A DNA stretch of 64,000 bases from JAFGPS01 sp964628465 (GTDB taxonomy: Bacteria > Planctomycetota > Phycisphaerae > Sedimentisphaerales > Anaerobacaceae): contig CAZVOA010000004.1 of NCBI GenBank assembly GCA_964628465.1, positions 62,001 through 126,000 of the forward strand, written 5' to 3'. The first letter of the stretch is position 1; every line of letters starts with the position of its first letter. Both the position numbers and the translations under genes were made by a program. The notes under the pieces are model-generated. The model saw only the letters and a list, made by a program, of their open reading frames with translations. It ran no database searches and was not told the origin of the DNA. Positions 43,674 to 52,530 of this stretch are shown piece by piece.

Positions 43674-44471
43674 ATGACAGGGGAACAGACTGATAATATG
43701 CGGTATTTTTGCGGCATTGATATAGGCGCCTCTTCGGCGAAACTTGTTGTTATTAATTCTGATAATCAAATCGTCGCAAAAACCCTTGGACGTTCGGGAG
43801 TCGATTACGCAAAGACATCAGAACAATTAATCAGCGATCTGGCGGCGGCTGAATCTTTTGACCGTTCGCAGATTGCAAAATCGTTCTCTACTGGTTACGG
43901 CCGCGATAATGTTCCATGGGCGGATGGAAAAATGACGGAAATTGCCTGTCACGGCAAAGGAGCATACTTCCATTTTCAAAAACGCTTGACTGTAATCGAT
44001 ATCGGTGCCCAGGACAGCAAGGTAATTCACATTGATGACACTGGAAGACGTGACAACTTTAAGATGAACCGCAAGTGTGCCGCTGGAACTGGTGCGTTCA
44101 TCGAGGAAATCGCGTATCGGCTGGCACTGGATGTTTCCGAGCTAAATGCCCTGGCCGAGGCTTCCACAAATGAAGCATCATTAGGAAGCTTTTGCACGGT
44201 ATTCGCCGCGACAGAAGTGCTTGCAAAGATTCGAGCAGGTGTAAATGTCACCGACATTGTTCGTGGAGCTTTTAATTCTGTTGTTAAAAGGATTGTAGAA
44301 ATGGATCGCGTCGAAGGCTTGCTTGTAATGACCGGCGGCGTAGTAGCGAACAATCCTTTCCTGGCCAAACTTATTGGGCAGGCATTTGGTTACGAGGCAC
44401 ATATCGCGCCCTATGCGCAATATAACGGTGCGTTTGGAGCTGCTTTGTTTGCAGCCGAACAAGTTCGCTAA
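43674..44471 (+). CDS. Acyl-CoA dehydratase activase / BadF-type ATPase (YjiL-like)
   Basis: 265 residues of the ASKHA ATPase activator family: FCGIDIGASSAKLV phosphate 1 motif, DIGAQDSKVIHID, CAAGTGAFIEEIA with the bridging cluster cysteine, and MTGGVVANNPF. The second cluster Cys is in GSFCTVFA. As a homodimer it holds one 4Fe-4S cluster and drives ATP-dependent electron transfer to the protein encoded 2 bp upstream. Start could also be Met at 43698 (MRYFCGIDIG), which matches the family N-terminus. Confidence 0.88.
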   Translation: MTGEQTDNMRYFCGIDIGASSAKLVVINSDNQIVAKTLGRSGVDYAKTSEQLISDLAAAESFDRSQIAKSFSTGYGRDNVPWADGKMTEIACHGKGAYFHFQKRLTVIDIGAQDSKVIHIDDTGRRDNFKMNRKCAAGTGAFIEEIAYRLALDVSELNALAEASTNEASLGSFCTVFAATEVLAKIRAGVNVTDIVRGAFNSVVKRIVEMDRVEGLLVMTGGVVANNPFLAKLIGQAFGYEAHIAPYAQYNGAFGAALFAAEQVR

Positions 44472-44513
44472 TCGCGTTTTAAAATATAAATCAAAGCAAA
44501 AAAGGAAATTGTT

Positions 44514-45434
44514 ATGTTTATAAAGAATCCACCAGTTAAAGTTGCCGAAAATGTTTGGATGCTCGGCACAAATGAATATCCAGTCCTGCTCGTCATTGAC
44601 AATAATGTTGGAGCGATTTTCGAAGGCGGCGTCGGTGCTACAGGGCCTATTGTAAAAGAGCAGTTAGCCGAGTTGGGAATCGCAGATGATTTGATTAAAC
44701 AGGTTATCATCACACACGCTCATCCGGATCATGTAATGGCTGTTCCGGCATTCCGAAAGATGTTCCCAGATGTAAAAGTTTGTGCCTCAAAAATCGCAGC
44801 CGGAACTCTCGCCGTCGAAAAAGCAATAGGTTTCTTCTGCAAGATTGACGGTATGCTAACCGAAGTACTTCTTAAATCAGGCTCGATTAAGGAAAAACAT
44901 CGCCCGGAACCAATGAAGGAAAAACAGATTGCCGTTGACCAGATTCTAAATGACGGTGACACTGTAACCGTTGGACGGCGTACATTCAAAGTTCTCGCGA
45001 CTCCGGGACATAGCGATTGCAGCCTGAGCTTTCACGAACCGGCATCGGGCCTTCTGATTATATCCGACGTGACCGGTTTTTATATTCCTGAATCCGGATA
45101 CTTCTGGCCAAACTATTTTACAGGCTATGGAACTACCCTCGATTCAATAAAGCGGCTTATCGCTCTCGACGCGGAAATATTATTCCTGAGTCACAATGCA
45201 GTGATAAAAGGCAAAGATGATGCCAAAGCATTTTTTAACGCGGCTATCAAAGCAATCGAATCCTATCACAAGCGAATTATGACAGAATTGGAATCAGGCA
45301 AAGCTCCTGAAGATATAGCAAAGCAGCTTGGCATTGAAGTGCATGAGAAAACACCTATGCTCAATGTGGAGTTCTTCCAGAAAAACTGTGAATTACTGGT
45401 TAAGCAATCTGCTAAATATTCGCAAAACAGTTAA
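44514..45434 (+). CDS. Metallo-beta-lactamase-fold hydrolase
   Basis: 306 residues with the MBL metal motif THAHPDHVMAVP (residues about 63-74), later His in ATPGHSDCS and Asp in ISDVTGF. Such proteins hydrolyse thioesters, lactones or others. Context after the acyl-CoA dehydratase-like pair suggests a thioesterase or lactonase role, but the substrate is not visible. The gene is preceded by GGAAA and ends 30 bp from the convergent YjiH gene. Confidence 0.82.
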   Translation: MFIKNPPVKVAENVWMLGTNEYPVLLVIDNNVGAIFEGGVGATGPIVKEQLAELGIADDLIKQVIITHAHPDHVMAVPAFRKMFPDVKVCASKIAAGTLAVEKAIGFFCKIDGMLTEVLLKSGSIKEKHRPEPMKEKQIAVDQILNDGDTVTVGRRTFKVLATPGHSDCSLSFHEPASGLLIISDVTGFYIPESGYFWPNYFTGYGTTLDSIKRLIALDAEILFLSHNAVIKGKDDAKAFFNAAIKAIESYHKRIMTELESGKAPEDIAKQLGIEVHEKTPMLNVEFFQKNCELLVKQSAKYSQNS

Positions 45435-45464
45435 GAGAATTTTATAGATTTCGGCGTGGAAGAA

Positions 45465-47063
45465 TTAACGGAAATAAATCAAGCCTACGATCCCGGCCAT
45501 GATAATTGATAAAGCCGCTCTTTCAAACCATATCAATAGTAATTGCCACGGTTTTAATTTAATCGATGTCGCGTAAAGGCATGGAATAAAACCGGCAAAA
45601 AATATAATCGTTGAAACGGAAACTACAGCTATTATATATCTTGGAACATCAGGTAAATCTTTAACTGTTAAATTAGGAACAAAAACTTCACCCAAAACTA
45701 CTGCGCTTGCTTTGGCGACTTCCCTGTAGTTTTCCATACCAAATAATTTTAATACATAAGTAATCGGCATAAATATAATGCCAATAACTTCAAAAAATTT
45801 CGTTTTATTTGCCAGAACCGCGGCTAATAATCCTACCGCTGTAGCTGAAGGTGTCAAAACAAAGCACATTCTCATGCCGCCTTTTAAATTCGTCCATAAA
45901 CTCTTTAAAAGAGATTTTGACTGAGCGGCTGCCTGGACTCCTTCATTTATGGCGCTGTGAATAATATTCCCTTTTATTTCCTTTTCAGGTTTGCCTATGC
46001 CGTCAATATACGAATTATCAAGTTTATTGATAGGATAAAGCCTTACCGTAAGCGCTGTCACGGCGAAGGTAATAAGAAGCGTACTCCAGAAATAAAAATT
46101 CCATATACACATAAAATTCGCTGTCGTTGCAATAACAATCATAAACGTTGCAGAAACAGTTGAAAAACCGGTCATTACTATTGCGGCTTCTCTATATGTG
46201 TATTTTGATTCCTTGTATAGTTCATCGGTGAGAAACATTGCTACTGAGAAATTTCCGATGAAAGCCGCGATTGCATTTATTGCTGCCTTGCCGGGAACTT
46301 TATAGAGCGGCCTCATTATGGGTCTTACTATCACGCCTGTAAACTCCAGAAGACCATAGCCCATAATAAATGTCAGAAATATCGAACCAAATGTCACTAT
46401 TATTGTGACATCCACCGCGATTTTTTGCCATGCAAATGGAATGAAAGTCGGATTTTTCAAAAATCCAGGACCAATACTGAAAAAACCCATCACACAAACT
46501 GGAATACCAAGCGTTCGCAATACAGAGAGAATAAAACACAACGTATTCCTTTTAAAACTTTTGTCAACCCAGGGCAATATTCCCCCGATTGTCGCAATAA
46601 CAAGAACGAATATCTTAAGAAATAAAATAATCTCAAGAGTATAAGTATCAGTTATTGAAATTTTGGCTTCTTTTAAATATTTAATCAGGTGATCTAATGG
46701 AATTGAACTAGAGCTTTCGTAATTACCTTCTAAAGCACACTCCCAATTCCCATCATCTTCAGTCATTGTCTCATTTAAGAGTTTGCCTTTTTTATCGTAA
46801 ATTGTGATGGACGTACCTGGCTTACCTTTCCCGATGACGACAGTCTGATTACTCGTTTTATCATAGACTACTGAGCAAGTTACAATATCCGCACCGGATT
46901 TTATTGTTTGTGGTGTATTTCCATCAACATCCGAGCTTATGGCTTTGATTTTTGTGATGGTTATTGGTGTAAAAAATAAAATTACCCCGAAAGCACTGAA
47001 AAAAAGAAATTTAGCATAATCAATGATACTATTGCTCTTGCCATCTTGAGTAGTTTTGTTCAT
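45465..47063 (-). CDS. YjiH/nucleoside-recognition ('Gate') family membrane protein with extracytoplasmic Ig-like domain
   Basis: 532 residues. The first membrane helix (about 15-32) is followed by a Thr/Lys-rich domain of about 100 residues (SVVYDKTSNQTVVIGKGKPG and a DDGNWECAL strand) that looks like an Ig-like or carboxypeptidase-regulatory fold, then about ten membrane segments of the Gate family (YjiH-like, cf. KVPGKAAINAIAAFIGN and VVLGEVFVPNLTV). E. coli YjiH is smaller and split (YjiG/YjiH). The extra domain is unusual. The transported substrate is unknown. In E. coli yjiH lies near yjiL and yjiM, as here. Confidence 0.78.
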   Translation of the reverse strand: MNKTTQDGKSNSIIDYAKFLFFSAFGVILFFTPITITKIKAISSDVDGNTPQTIKSGADIVTCSVVYDKTSNQTVVIGKGKPGTSITIYDKKGKLLNETMTEDDGNWECALEGNYESSSSIPLDHLIKYLKEAKISITDTYTLEIILFLKIFVLVIATIGGILPWVDKSFKRNTLCFILSVLRTLGIPVCVMGFFSIGPGFLKNPTFIPFAWQKIAVDVTIIVTFGSIFLTFIMGYGLLEFTGVIVRPIMRPLYKVPGKAAINAIAAFIGNFSVAMFLTDELYKESKYTYREAAIVMTGFSTVSATFMIVIATTANFMCIWNFYFWSTLLITFAVTALTVRLYPINKLDNSYIDGIGKPEKEIKGNIIHSAINEGVQAAAQSKSLLKSLWTNLKGGMRMCFVLTPSATAVGLLAAVLANKTKFFEVIGIIFMPITYVLKLFGMENYREVAKASAVVLGEVFVPNLTVKDLPDVPRYIIAVVSVSTIIFFAGFIPCLYATSIKLKPWQLLLIWFERAALSIIMAGIVGLIYFR

Positions 47064-47132
47064 AAAGCAAATCTCTTTATTATTTCTATATAATGGAAGC
47101 TTCCCTATTCAAATTCCATGAAAGTAAATAAG

Positions 47133-48422
47133 TTATTTTCTCTCATCTATAAAACGAACAGGTTTACGGAATTCCGGATTATGTACTATTTTCCGAATTA
47201 CATCGATATGTTCAATCACAAGCTCTGGTTTGACTCGCAACCGGGCTTGCAGCACTTGTAAAATATCATCTGCCTGTGTCTGTCCGTCATCCAGGGCAAT
47301 ATGTATAGTTAAATGCTCAGAATACGATTCATTATTTCGAACTCTTAAATAGTACTCTTTCACATACGGCATTTCATCCAATACAGCCTGAACACACTGT
47401 GGGTAAATACTGGTGCCATGAATTTTCATCATTTGTTTGCGTCTGCCCAATATCGGACCGAGCCGGACTGTATTACGCCCGCATGAACAAGTTGTGCCGG
47501 CAATAAAGCTGATATCACCGGTTTTGAATCTAACCAGCGGCATTCCTTCTATTTGCAAAGGAGTAACCACGACTTCACCAATCTCCCCTTGCGGCAAAAC
47601 ACGGCCGTCTTCATCAACTATCTCAACTATTCCCAAATCAGCCGATATATGCCCGCCCTGCTGAGATTCGCATTCACAAAACGTTGTTATTGTTTCAGAA
47701 GAGGCATAGGTCGAAAATACCTTTGCACCCCAGAGACTTTCGAGTTCCTGGCCTACATTTAATAAACATAAATCATTATCACGTAAGGGTTCGCCGATAC
47801 AAATTATACGTTTAATACTGGATTCAGCTAAATTTATCCCTTTTGAAGCTATATAATGACCTAATTTTAACAGGAAAATCGGCACTCCCACCATCGCGGT
47901 CGGAGAAGTCCGCTGGATAACATCCAAATGACTGGCTATCGTACCATGCCCATTTCTAATCACCGAAGCACCCAATGTCGTGGCACCTAAAAAATAAGCC
48001 AAACCGGCAATGAAACACCTATCAATTGTACAGGTCAATAAAACCAAATCCTCATCGGTCATCCCGCAGCCTCGAAAGGCTTGTGCTTCATTATACGCCA
48101 AACGATCAAGGTCATTCTGTGTATATACTATCCTGGTTGGTTGACCTGTAGTTCCCGAAGAAAATGCCAAATCAGCGACGGCCCTGTTATTCACCGCCTG
48201 AAATTGGTCATTATATTCTGAAATCTCCGATTTGTCCGTTAGCGGCAATTGCGGTAGGGAATCCAACTTAAAATTATCAAAATTGATTCCCTTAAATTTC
48301 TCGCGATAATAAGGTGAATTCTCACTAACGTATTGTAGATGTCTGCGTAACAGATCCTGTTGTGTTTGATATATAACCTTAGGGGATTCAAAGGCCAAAT
48401 CAGGATATTTTAAAATTGACAT
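47133..48422 (-). CDS. Phenylacetate-CoA ligase-like enzyme (PaaK family)
   Basis: 429 residues, the usual length. AMP-binding motif SSGTTGQPTRIVY (about 88-100), YASSETITT, DLGIVEIVDEDGRVLPQGE, RFKTGD, and C-terminal GRRKQMMKIHGTSIYPQ. It activates an aryl or acyl acid to its CoA thioester. Phenylacetate, 4-hydroxyphenylacetate or a related acid would fit the aromatic-amino-acid setting of this cluster. The substrate is inference. AAGGT 5 bases before the ATG. Confidence 0.87.
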   Translation of the reverse strand: MSILKYPDLAFESPKVIYQTQQDLLRRHLQYVSENSPYYREKFKGINFDNFKLDSLPQLPLTDKSEISEYNDQFQAVNNRAVADLAFSSGTTGQPTRIVYTQNDLDRLAYNEAQAFRGCGMTDEDLVLLTCTIDRCFIAGLAYFLGATTLGASVIRNGHGTIASHLDVIQRTSPTAMVGVPIFLLKLGHYIASKGINLAESSIKRIICIGEPLRDNDLCLLNVGQELESLWGAKVFSTYASSETITTFCECESQQGGHISADLGIVEIVDEDGRVLPQGEIGEVVVTPLQIEGMPLVRFKTGDISFIAGTTCSCGRNTVRLGPILGRRKQMMKIHGTSIYPQCVQAVLDEMPYVKEYYLRVRNNESYSEHLTIHIALDDGQTQADDILQVLQARLRVKPELVIEHIDVIRKIVHNPEFRKPVRFIDERK

Positions 48423-48698
48423 AAATACCTTATATTTATTCTATTATTACCTGACATTTACCATTTAAACTCTTAAACGGCAAAAACTTAAATATAACAC
48501 CAGCAATAGTACTAAAACTGTAGATTTTAACAAATTTTTCACAAATAAGCAAGTAGTTTTGTTCCCCGGGCGGCTATAAGCTAAACCCATACTCGGATTG
48601 AGAGGTATTTTGAAACATAAGTCGCTGAAATATTGATTTTCGGCTATCAGGATTATGCACGTAAATACTTGTTAATAAAAGACTAACAATGAATATAT
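48423..48698. other. 276-bp gap between the tyrosine phenol-lyase and CoA-ligase genes
   Basis: AT-rich. It contains the start region of the CoA-ligase gene but no gene, repeat or strong terminator that I can define. Confidence 0.5.
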
Positions 48699-50111
48699 TT
48701 AAAGTAATTCAAAACGTGCCTGGAAAAATCTTAAATACTCCGGTTCATATACCATTCTGAGGCCTTTTATTTTTTCACGACCATCATACACTGCTTTAAC
48801 GCTCTCTGCTACGACATCCATATGTGCCTGAGTATAGACACGCCGGGGTATTGTCAGACGAGTTAATTCCAGCGAAGGATAGCGATGTTCTCCGGATTCC
48901 GGGTCGCGTCCGGCACTAACTACACCTCTTTCCATGGAACGAACACCTGAATCCAGATAAAGTTGGGCAGCAAGTGTCTGAGCCGGAAATTGATCCTGAG
49001 AAATATGCGGATAAAATCTTTTCGCATCAATGAAAATTGCGTGCCCCCCGATTGGTTCTACGATGGGAATATTCCAATTTAGAAGAAGTTCTCCCAAATA
49101 ACGCACTTGCATTACTCTCGAACGAATATGGTCACCCTGTATTCCTTCGGTAATACCAATTGCAAGAGCTTCCATATCCCTTCCGGCCATGCCGCCGTAT
49201 GTATGCAGACCTTCATATATTACTACCATATTGCGTGCTTTTTCTGCCACAGAGGCATCATTAACAGCAAGCCATCCGCCAATATTGACTAAATGGTCCT
49301 TCTTTGAACTCATCCAGGCGCCGTCAGTATAACTGCAAAATTCTTTTAATATCTCGGCTAACGTTTTGTTTGCATAGCCCGGTTCCCGTTCCTGAATAAA
49401 GAATACGTTTTCATACATACGAGTAGCATCGAGATATATTGGTATGCCGTGTTTATCACATAATTGACGCAAAGCCTTTACGTTTGCCATACTTACCGGC
49501 TGGCCACCGGCCATATTCACCGTTCCGGCAAGACTCACATAAGGTATCTTATCGGCTCCAACTTTCCTGATTAGCGCCTCGAGTTTATCCAGATCAACAT
49601 TACCCTTAAACGGATTCATACTCGTGGTGTCATGGGCATCGTCGATTATCACATCAACGAAAATTCCGCCTGCCAATTCCTGATGCAACCGGGTGGTTGT
49701 GAAGTACATATTGCCTGGAATATAATTGCCGGGCGATATAAGTGCTTTACTGATAAGATGTTCCGCTCCCCTTCCCTGATGAGTCGGAATAATATATTTG
49801 TAGCCGTAGTAAGTTTGGATAGCTTCTTCAAGATGATAGAAATTTCTGCTGCCGGCGTATGCTTCATCGCCGAGCATAATTCCTGCCCATTGACGATCGC
49901 TCATAGCGCTTGTGCCGCTGTCTGTCAACAAATCAATATAGACATCTTCAGATCGTAATAAGAATGTATTGTATCCTGCTTTTTCAGCAGCTTGCCTGCG
50001 ATCTTCGGCGCTAATCATGTGGATAGGTTCGACCATTTTAATTTTCCATGGCTCTGCCCATGAACGTCGACCGAATTGCTGGCCCATGGTTTCGTAAATA
50101 GAATCAGACAT
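48699..50111 (-). CDS. tpl: Tyrosine phenol-lyase
   Basis: 470 residues, PLP-dependent beta-eliminating lyase. The residues that distinguish tyrosine phenol-lyase from tryptophanase are all in place with a constant 14-residue N-terminal extension against the Citrobacter freundii enzyme: Tyr85 (Y71), Phe137 and Thr138 (F123, T124), Asp228 (D214), Arg231 (R217), Lys271 (PLP Lys257), Met393/Arg395 (M379/R381), Arg418 (R404), and Phe462/Phe463 (F448/F449). It cleaves tyrosine to phenol, pyruvate and ammonia. It follows the GYD-domain gene on the same strand, with a similar Shine-Dalgarno sequence. Confidence 0.92.
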   Translation of the reverse strand: MSDSIYETMGQQFGRRSWAEPWKIKMVEPIHMISAEDRRQAAEKAGYNTFLLRSEDVYIDLLTDSGTSAMSDRQWAGIMLGDEAYAGSRNFYHLEEAIQTYYGYKYIIPTHQGRGAEHLISKALISPGNYIPGNMYFTTTRLHQELAGGIFVDVIIDDAHDTTSMNPFKGNVDLDKLEALIRKVGADKIPYVSLAGTVNMAGGQPVSMANVKALRQLCDKHGIPIYLDATRMYENVFFIQEREPGYANKTLAEILKEFCSYTDGAWMSSKKDHLVNIGGWLAVNDASVAEKARNMVVIYEGLHTYGGMAGRDMEALAIGITEGIQGDHIRSRVMQVRYLGELLLNWNIPIVEPIGGHAIFIDAKRFYPHISQDQFPAQTLAAQLYLDSGVRSMERGVVSAGRDPESGEHRYPSLELTRLTIPRRVYTQAHMDVVAESVKAVYDGREKIKGLRMVYEPEYLRFFQARFELL

Positions 50112-50149
50112 ACCAATTTCACCTTTCTTTTCAGCGGATATTGTATAGG

Positions 50150-50177
50150 GTAAAGACGTACAGCCGTAAGTCTCTAC
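50150..50177. repeat. Degenerate palindromic repeat copy 2
   Basis: GTAAAGACGTACAGCCG followed by TAAGTCTCTAC is an imperfect inverted repeat of the same style as 40617-40634. It lies between the GYD-domain gene and the tyrosine phenol-lyase gene. Confidence 0.5.
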
Positions 50178-50182
50178 GTGAT

Positions 50183-50476
50183 CTAAAGGTGTACTCTTCC
50201 GGTGATTAATTTATCGAAGTCTTCTACTGCTATTGCAGGAGCGGTCTTAAAAGCTATGCCTGTCATTTTAGTCAAAGCGATGGAAGCTTTCATTACCTGC
50301 TCTATACCGGGAAAATCAACAATAAGAACTATATCCTGCTCGCCAAGCAGCGTGTACATGGCATTCACCCGGCCGCCATATTTACTCAAAAGAGTAATTG
50401 CCTGATCAGTTCTTTCGGTTCCCATCTGGTTAAATGATACTGTTGAGTATTTCCCAAACATAAAAAACGCAGCCAT
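50183..50476 (-). CDS. GYD-domain protein
   Basis: 97 residues. GYD domain (ferredoxin-like alpha/beta): FMFGKYSTVSFNQMG, LLSKYGGRVNAMYTLLGEQD, IVLIVDFPGIEQVMKASIAL. The ATG at 50476 is favoured over one 18 bases upstream because GGTGAG lies 6 bases before it. The function of the GYD family is not established. It is first in a likely operon with the tyrosine phenol-lyase. Confidence 0.75.
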   Translation of the reverse strand: MAAFFMFGKYSTVSFNQMGTERTDQAITLLSKYGGRVNAMYTLLGEQDIVLIVDFPGIEQVMKASIALTKMTGIAFKTAPAIAVEDFDKLITGRVHL

Positions 50477-50552
50477 ATCAATCTCACCTTTCATGCCGCC
50501 GGTTTAAACCGGCATAACTTCATTTGTAAAATATGCTTTTTTATACTTTGAT

Positions 50553-50582
50553 ATTATATTGATTGAGAGGAATATCAAGCAA
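50553..50582 (-). promoter_or_regulatory. Candidate promoter of the GYD/tyrosine phenol-lyase genes
   Basis: Minus strand: TTGCTT (50582-50577), 18 bp, TATAAT (50558-50553), about 75 bp before the GYD start. Confidence 0.45.
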
Positions 50583-50688
50583 AATGTAACAAAATCATTT
50601 ACATTCCTCAAAATATTCTTTCAAATGAGTTCTGCAAATGTAATGAAATAACTTTATTTGGTATCTTCAAAAAAATAATAGAATTCAG

Positions 50689-50718
50689 TTGCTTTTTTTC
50701 GAACTAATGTGATACTAT
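50689..50718 (+). promoter_or_regulatory. Candidate promoter of the ars operon
   Basis: TTGCTT (50689-50694), 18 bp, TACTAT (50713-50718). The -10 overlaps the palindromic operator. Confidence 0.45.
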
Positions 50719-50737
50719 ATGAGTATATTATCACATT
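50706..50737 (+). promoter_or_regulatory. ArsR operator
   Basis: Perfect 9-bp arms AATGTGATA (50706-50714) and TATCACATT (50729-50737) with a 14-bp A/T-rich centre. It overlaps the promoter -10, as expected for repression. Confidence 0.7.
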
Positions 50738-50758
50738 GTTATATATGGAGTATATATT

Positions 50759-51085
50759 TTGAATACAAATAAACATTTATTATACGAAAAACAGGCTGAA
50801 ATCGCAAAATCTATAGCGCATCCGCTCAGGATGGCGATACTGGATTTTCTCAAAGATGGTGATCAGTGCGTTTGCGATATTGCTGAATATGTCGGCTCGG
50901 AGCGATCAAATATTTCCAAACATTTAGCGATAATGGTGAACGCGGGTTTATTGGATTATCGAAAGGAAGGCCTGAAAGTCATATACAGTCTCAAATGCAA
51001 ATGCGTTACGGAATTTTTTACCTGCGCTATCGATGTCATAAAACGGCAGGCGAAGGAAAATGAAAAACTTCTTCGGGCAATATGA
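50759..51085 (+). CDS. arsR: ArsR-family metal(loid)-responsive repressor (TTG start)
   Basis: 108 residues. Winged helix with CVCDIAEYVGSERSNISKHLA; the CVC in helix 3 is the classical arsenic-binding site of ArsR. Extra cysteines lie near the C-terminus (KCKCVTEFFTC). The start is TTG with GGAG 8 bases upstream and no better start. It heads the arsenic/thiol operon and probably represses itself through the palindrome 20-50 bp upstream. Confidence 0.88.
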   Translation: MNTNKHLLYEKQAEIAKSIAHPLRMAILDFLKDGDQCVCDIAEYVGSERSNISKHLAIMVNAGLLDYRKEGLKVIYSLKCKCVTEFFTCAIDVIKRQAKENEKLLRAI

Positions 51086-51133
51086 GTAATAAGACAGGTC
51101 CCTTGGACTCAATGGGAGATTACAGGATTTATT

Positions 51134-52468
51134 ATGAGTTTAAAACAACATTGGAAAAAAGTAACAATAATTATCGCGGTGTTTCTGGGCTGCTTTTATC
51201 TTCCTGTGGGAGTGCCGCGATTTAATAATGCAATTTTAGAATCGCTTCAGTTAGTAAAGTGGTATGCAAGAGAGCATGTTATTTTGTGTCTTGTTCCTGC
51301 TTTTTTTATTGCCGGCGCGATTTCCGTATTTGTAAGTCAGGCTTCTGTAATGAAATATCTGGGCGCCGGTGCGAATAAAGTTCTCGCTTATGGTGTCGCG
51401 TCTATTTCTGGAAGTATTCTTGCGGTATGTTCCTGTACGGTTCTGCCGCTGTTTGCAGGGATATATAAAATGGGTGCTGGATTGGGGCCAGCGGTTACTT
51501 TTTTATACGCGGGTCCGGCTGTAAACATTCTCGCGATAATATTAACCGCTCGAATTCTCGGATTCGAGTTGGGTGTTGCACGAGCGGTCGGTGCGATTTT
51601 GTTCAGTATTGTAATCGGGCTTTTAATGCACCTTATTTATCGCAAGGAAGAAATTCAAAAAATTGCCGCACAAACAAGTATGCCGGAACAAAAACCAGCC
51701 AGGCCATTATGGAAAAACGCTGTGTATTTCGCTTCTATGGTCGGGATACTCGTTTTTGCCAACTGGGCAAAAACAGGTGATGTCAGAGCGATATTTTTAT
51801 GCTGCCCGAATGGTGTGACTGAATATAAAGTAGAAGGCACGAAGCTTTCTGAAACAGATCAAATAATCACAATGCGTGACACATCCGGAGCAATTCGTGA
51901 GATACCGACAGAGCAGCTTGTTGGCATTAGTGACATTGAAAAAAATCCTGTATATGAAACCATTTTCAAATATAAGTGGGCAATAGTAATTATTCTTTTA
52001 GGTGGATTTTCGTTCATGCTCATTTCATGGTTCACTCGGAATGAATTATCGGAGTGGGTCAGCTCGACATGGTCGTTTGCGTTACAGATATTGCCATTAC
52101 TTCTTGGCGGAGTTTTAGTAGCTGGATTTTTATTAGGCAGAGTAGGTCATGAGGGAATCATTCCGACTTCATGGGTTAATAAAGCGTTGGGAGGTAACTC
52201 GATACAAGCGAATCTTTTTGCTTCTGTAGCCGGTGCATTTATGTATTTCGCGACATTGACTGAAGTTCCGATTTTACAGGGTCTAATTGGCGCAGGTATG
52301 GGAAAAGGACCGGCGCTTGCGTTACTTTTGGCAGGACCTGCATTGAGTCTGCCAAGTATGCTTGTTATTCGCTCAGTTATGGGAACACAAAAAACTATCG
52401 TGTTTGTTTCGCTTGTTATTGCTATGGCGACAGTTTCAGGAATCGTATTTGGCACATTTTGGGGATAG
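51134..52468 (+). CDS. ArsP-like permease (COG0701 / DUF318 family)
   Basis: 444 residues, eight to ten membrane segments in two sets. The conserved SISGSILAVCSCTVLPL motif (Cys pair in a helix) marks the ArsP-type permease family, some of which extrude trivalent organoarsenicals; others pass other solutes. A loop of about 80 residues sits between the halves (near 200-275). It is directly after arsR (48 bp). Substrate is inferred from the operon. Confidence 0.8.
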   Translation: MSLKQHWKKVTIIIAVFLGCFYLPVGVPRFNNAILESLQLVKWYAREHVILCLVPAFFIAGAISVFVSQASVMKYLGAGANKVLAYGVASISGSILAVCSCTVLPLFAGIYKMGAGLGPAVTFLYAGPAVNILAIILTARILGFELGVARAVGAILFSIVIGLLMHLIYRKEEIQKIAAQTSMPEQKPARPLWKNAVYFASMVGILVFANWAKTGDVRAIFLCCPNGVTEYKVEGTKLSETDQIITMRDTSGAIREIPTEQLVGISDIEKNPVYETIFKYKWAIVIILLGGFSFMLISWFTRNELSEWVSSTWSFALQILPLLLGGVLVAGFLLGRVGHEGIIPTSWVNKALGGNSIQANLFASVAGAFMYFATLTEVPILQGLIGAGMGKGPALALLLAGPALSLPSMLVIRSVMGTQKTIVFVSLVIAMATVSGIVFGTFWG

Positions 52469-52530
52469 TCTAAAACCGAATATAGTAAAATAATTAAGTT
52501 ATAGAAAAATGGTAAAGGAATTGGGAAATT

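Noticed and set aside
42445..44471. Canonical two-subunit 2-hydroxyglutaryl-CoA dehydratase or benzoyl-CoA reductase
   Set aside because: Only one catalytic-type subunit is present, next to one activase.
48699..50111. Tryptophanase
   Set aside because: Arg395 and Phe462 equivalents (Arg381/Phe448) are the tyrosine phenol-lyase residues, absent from tryptophanases as I recall them.
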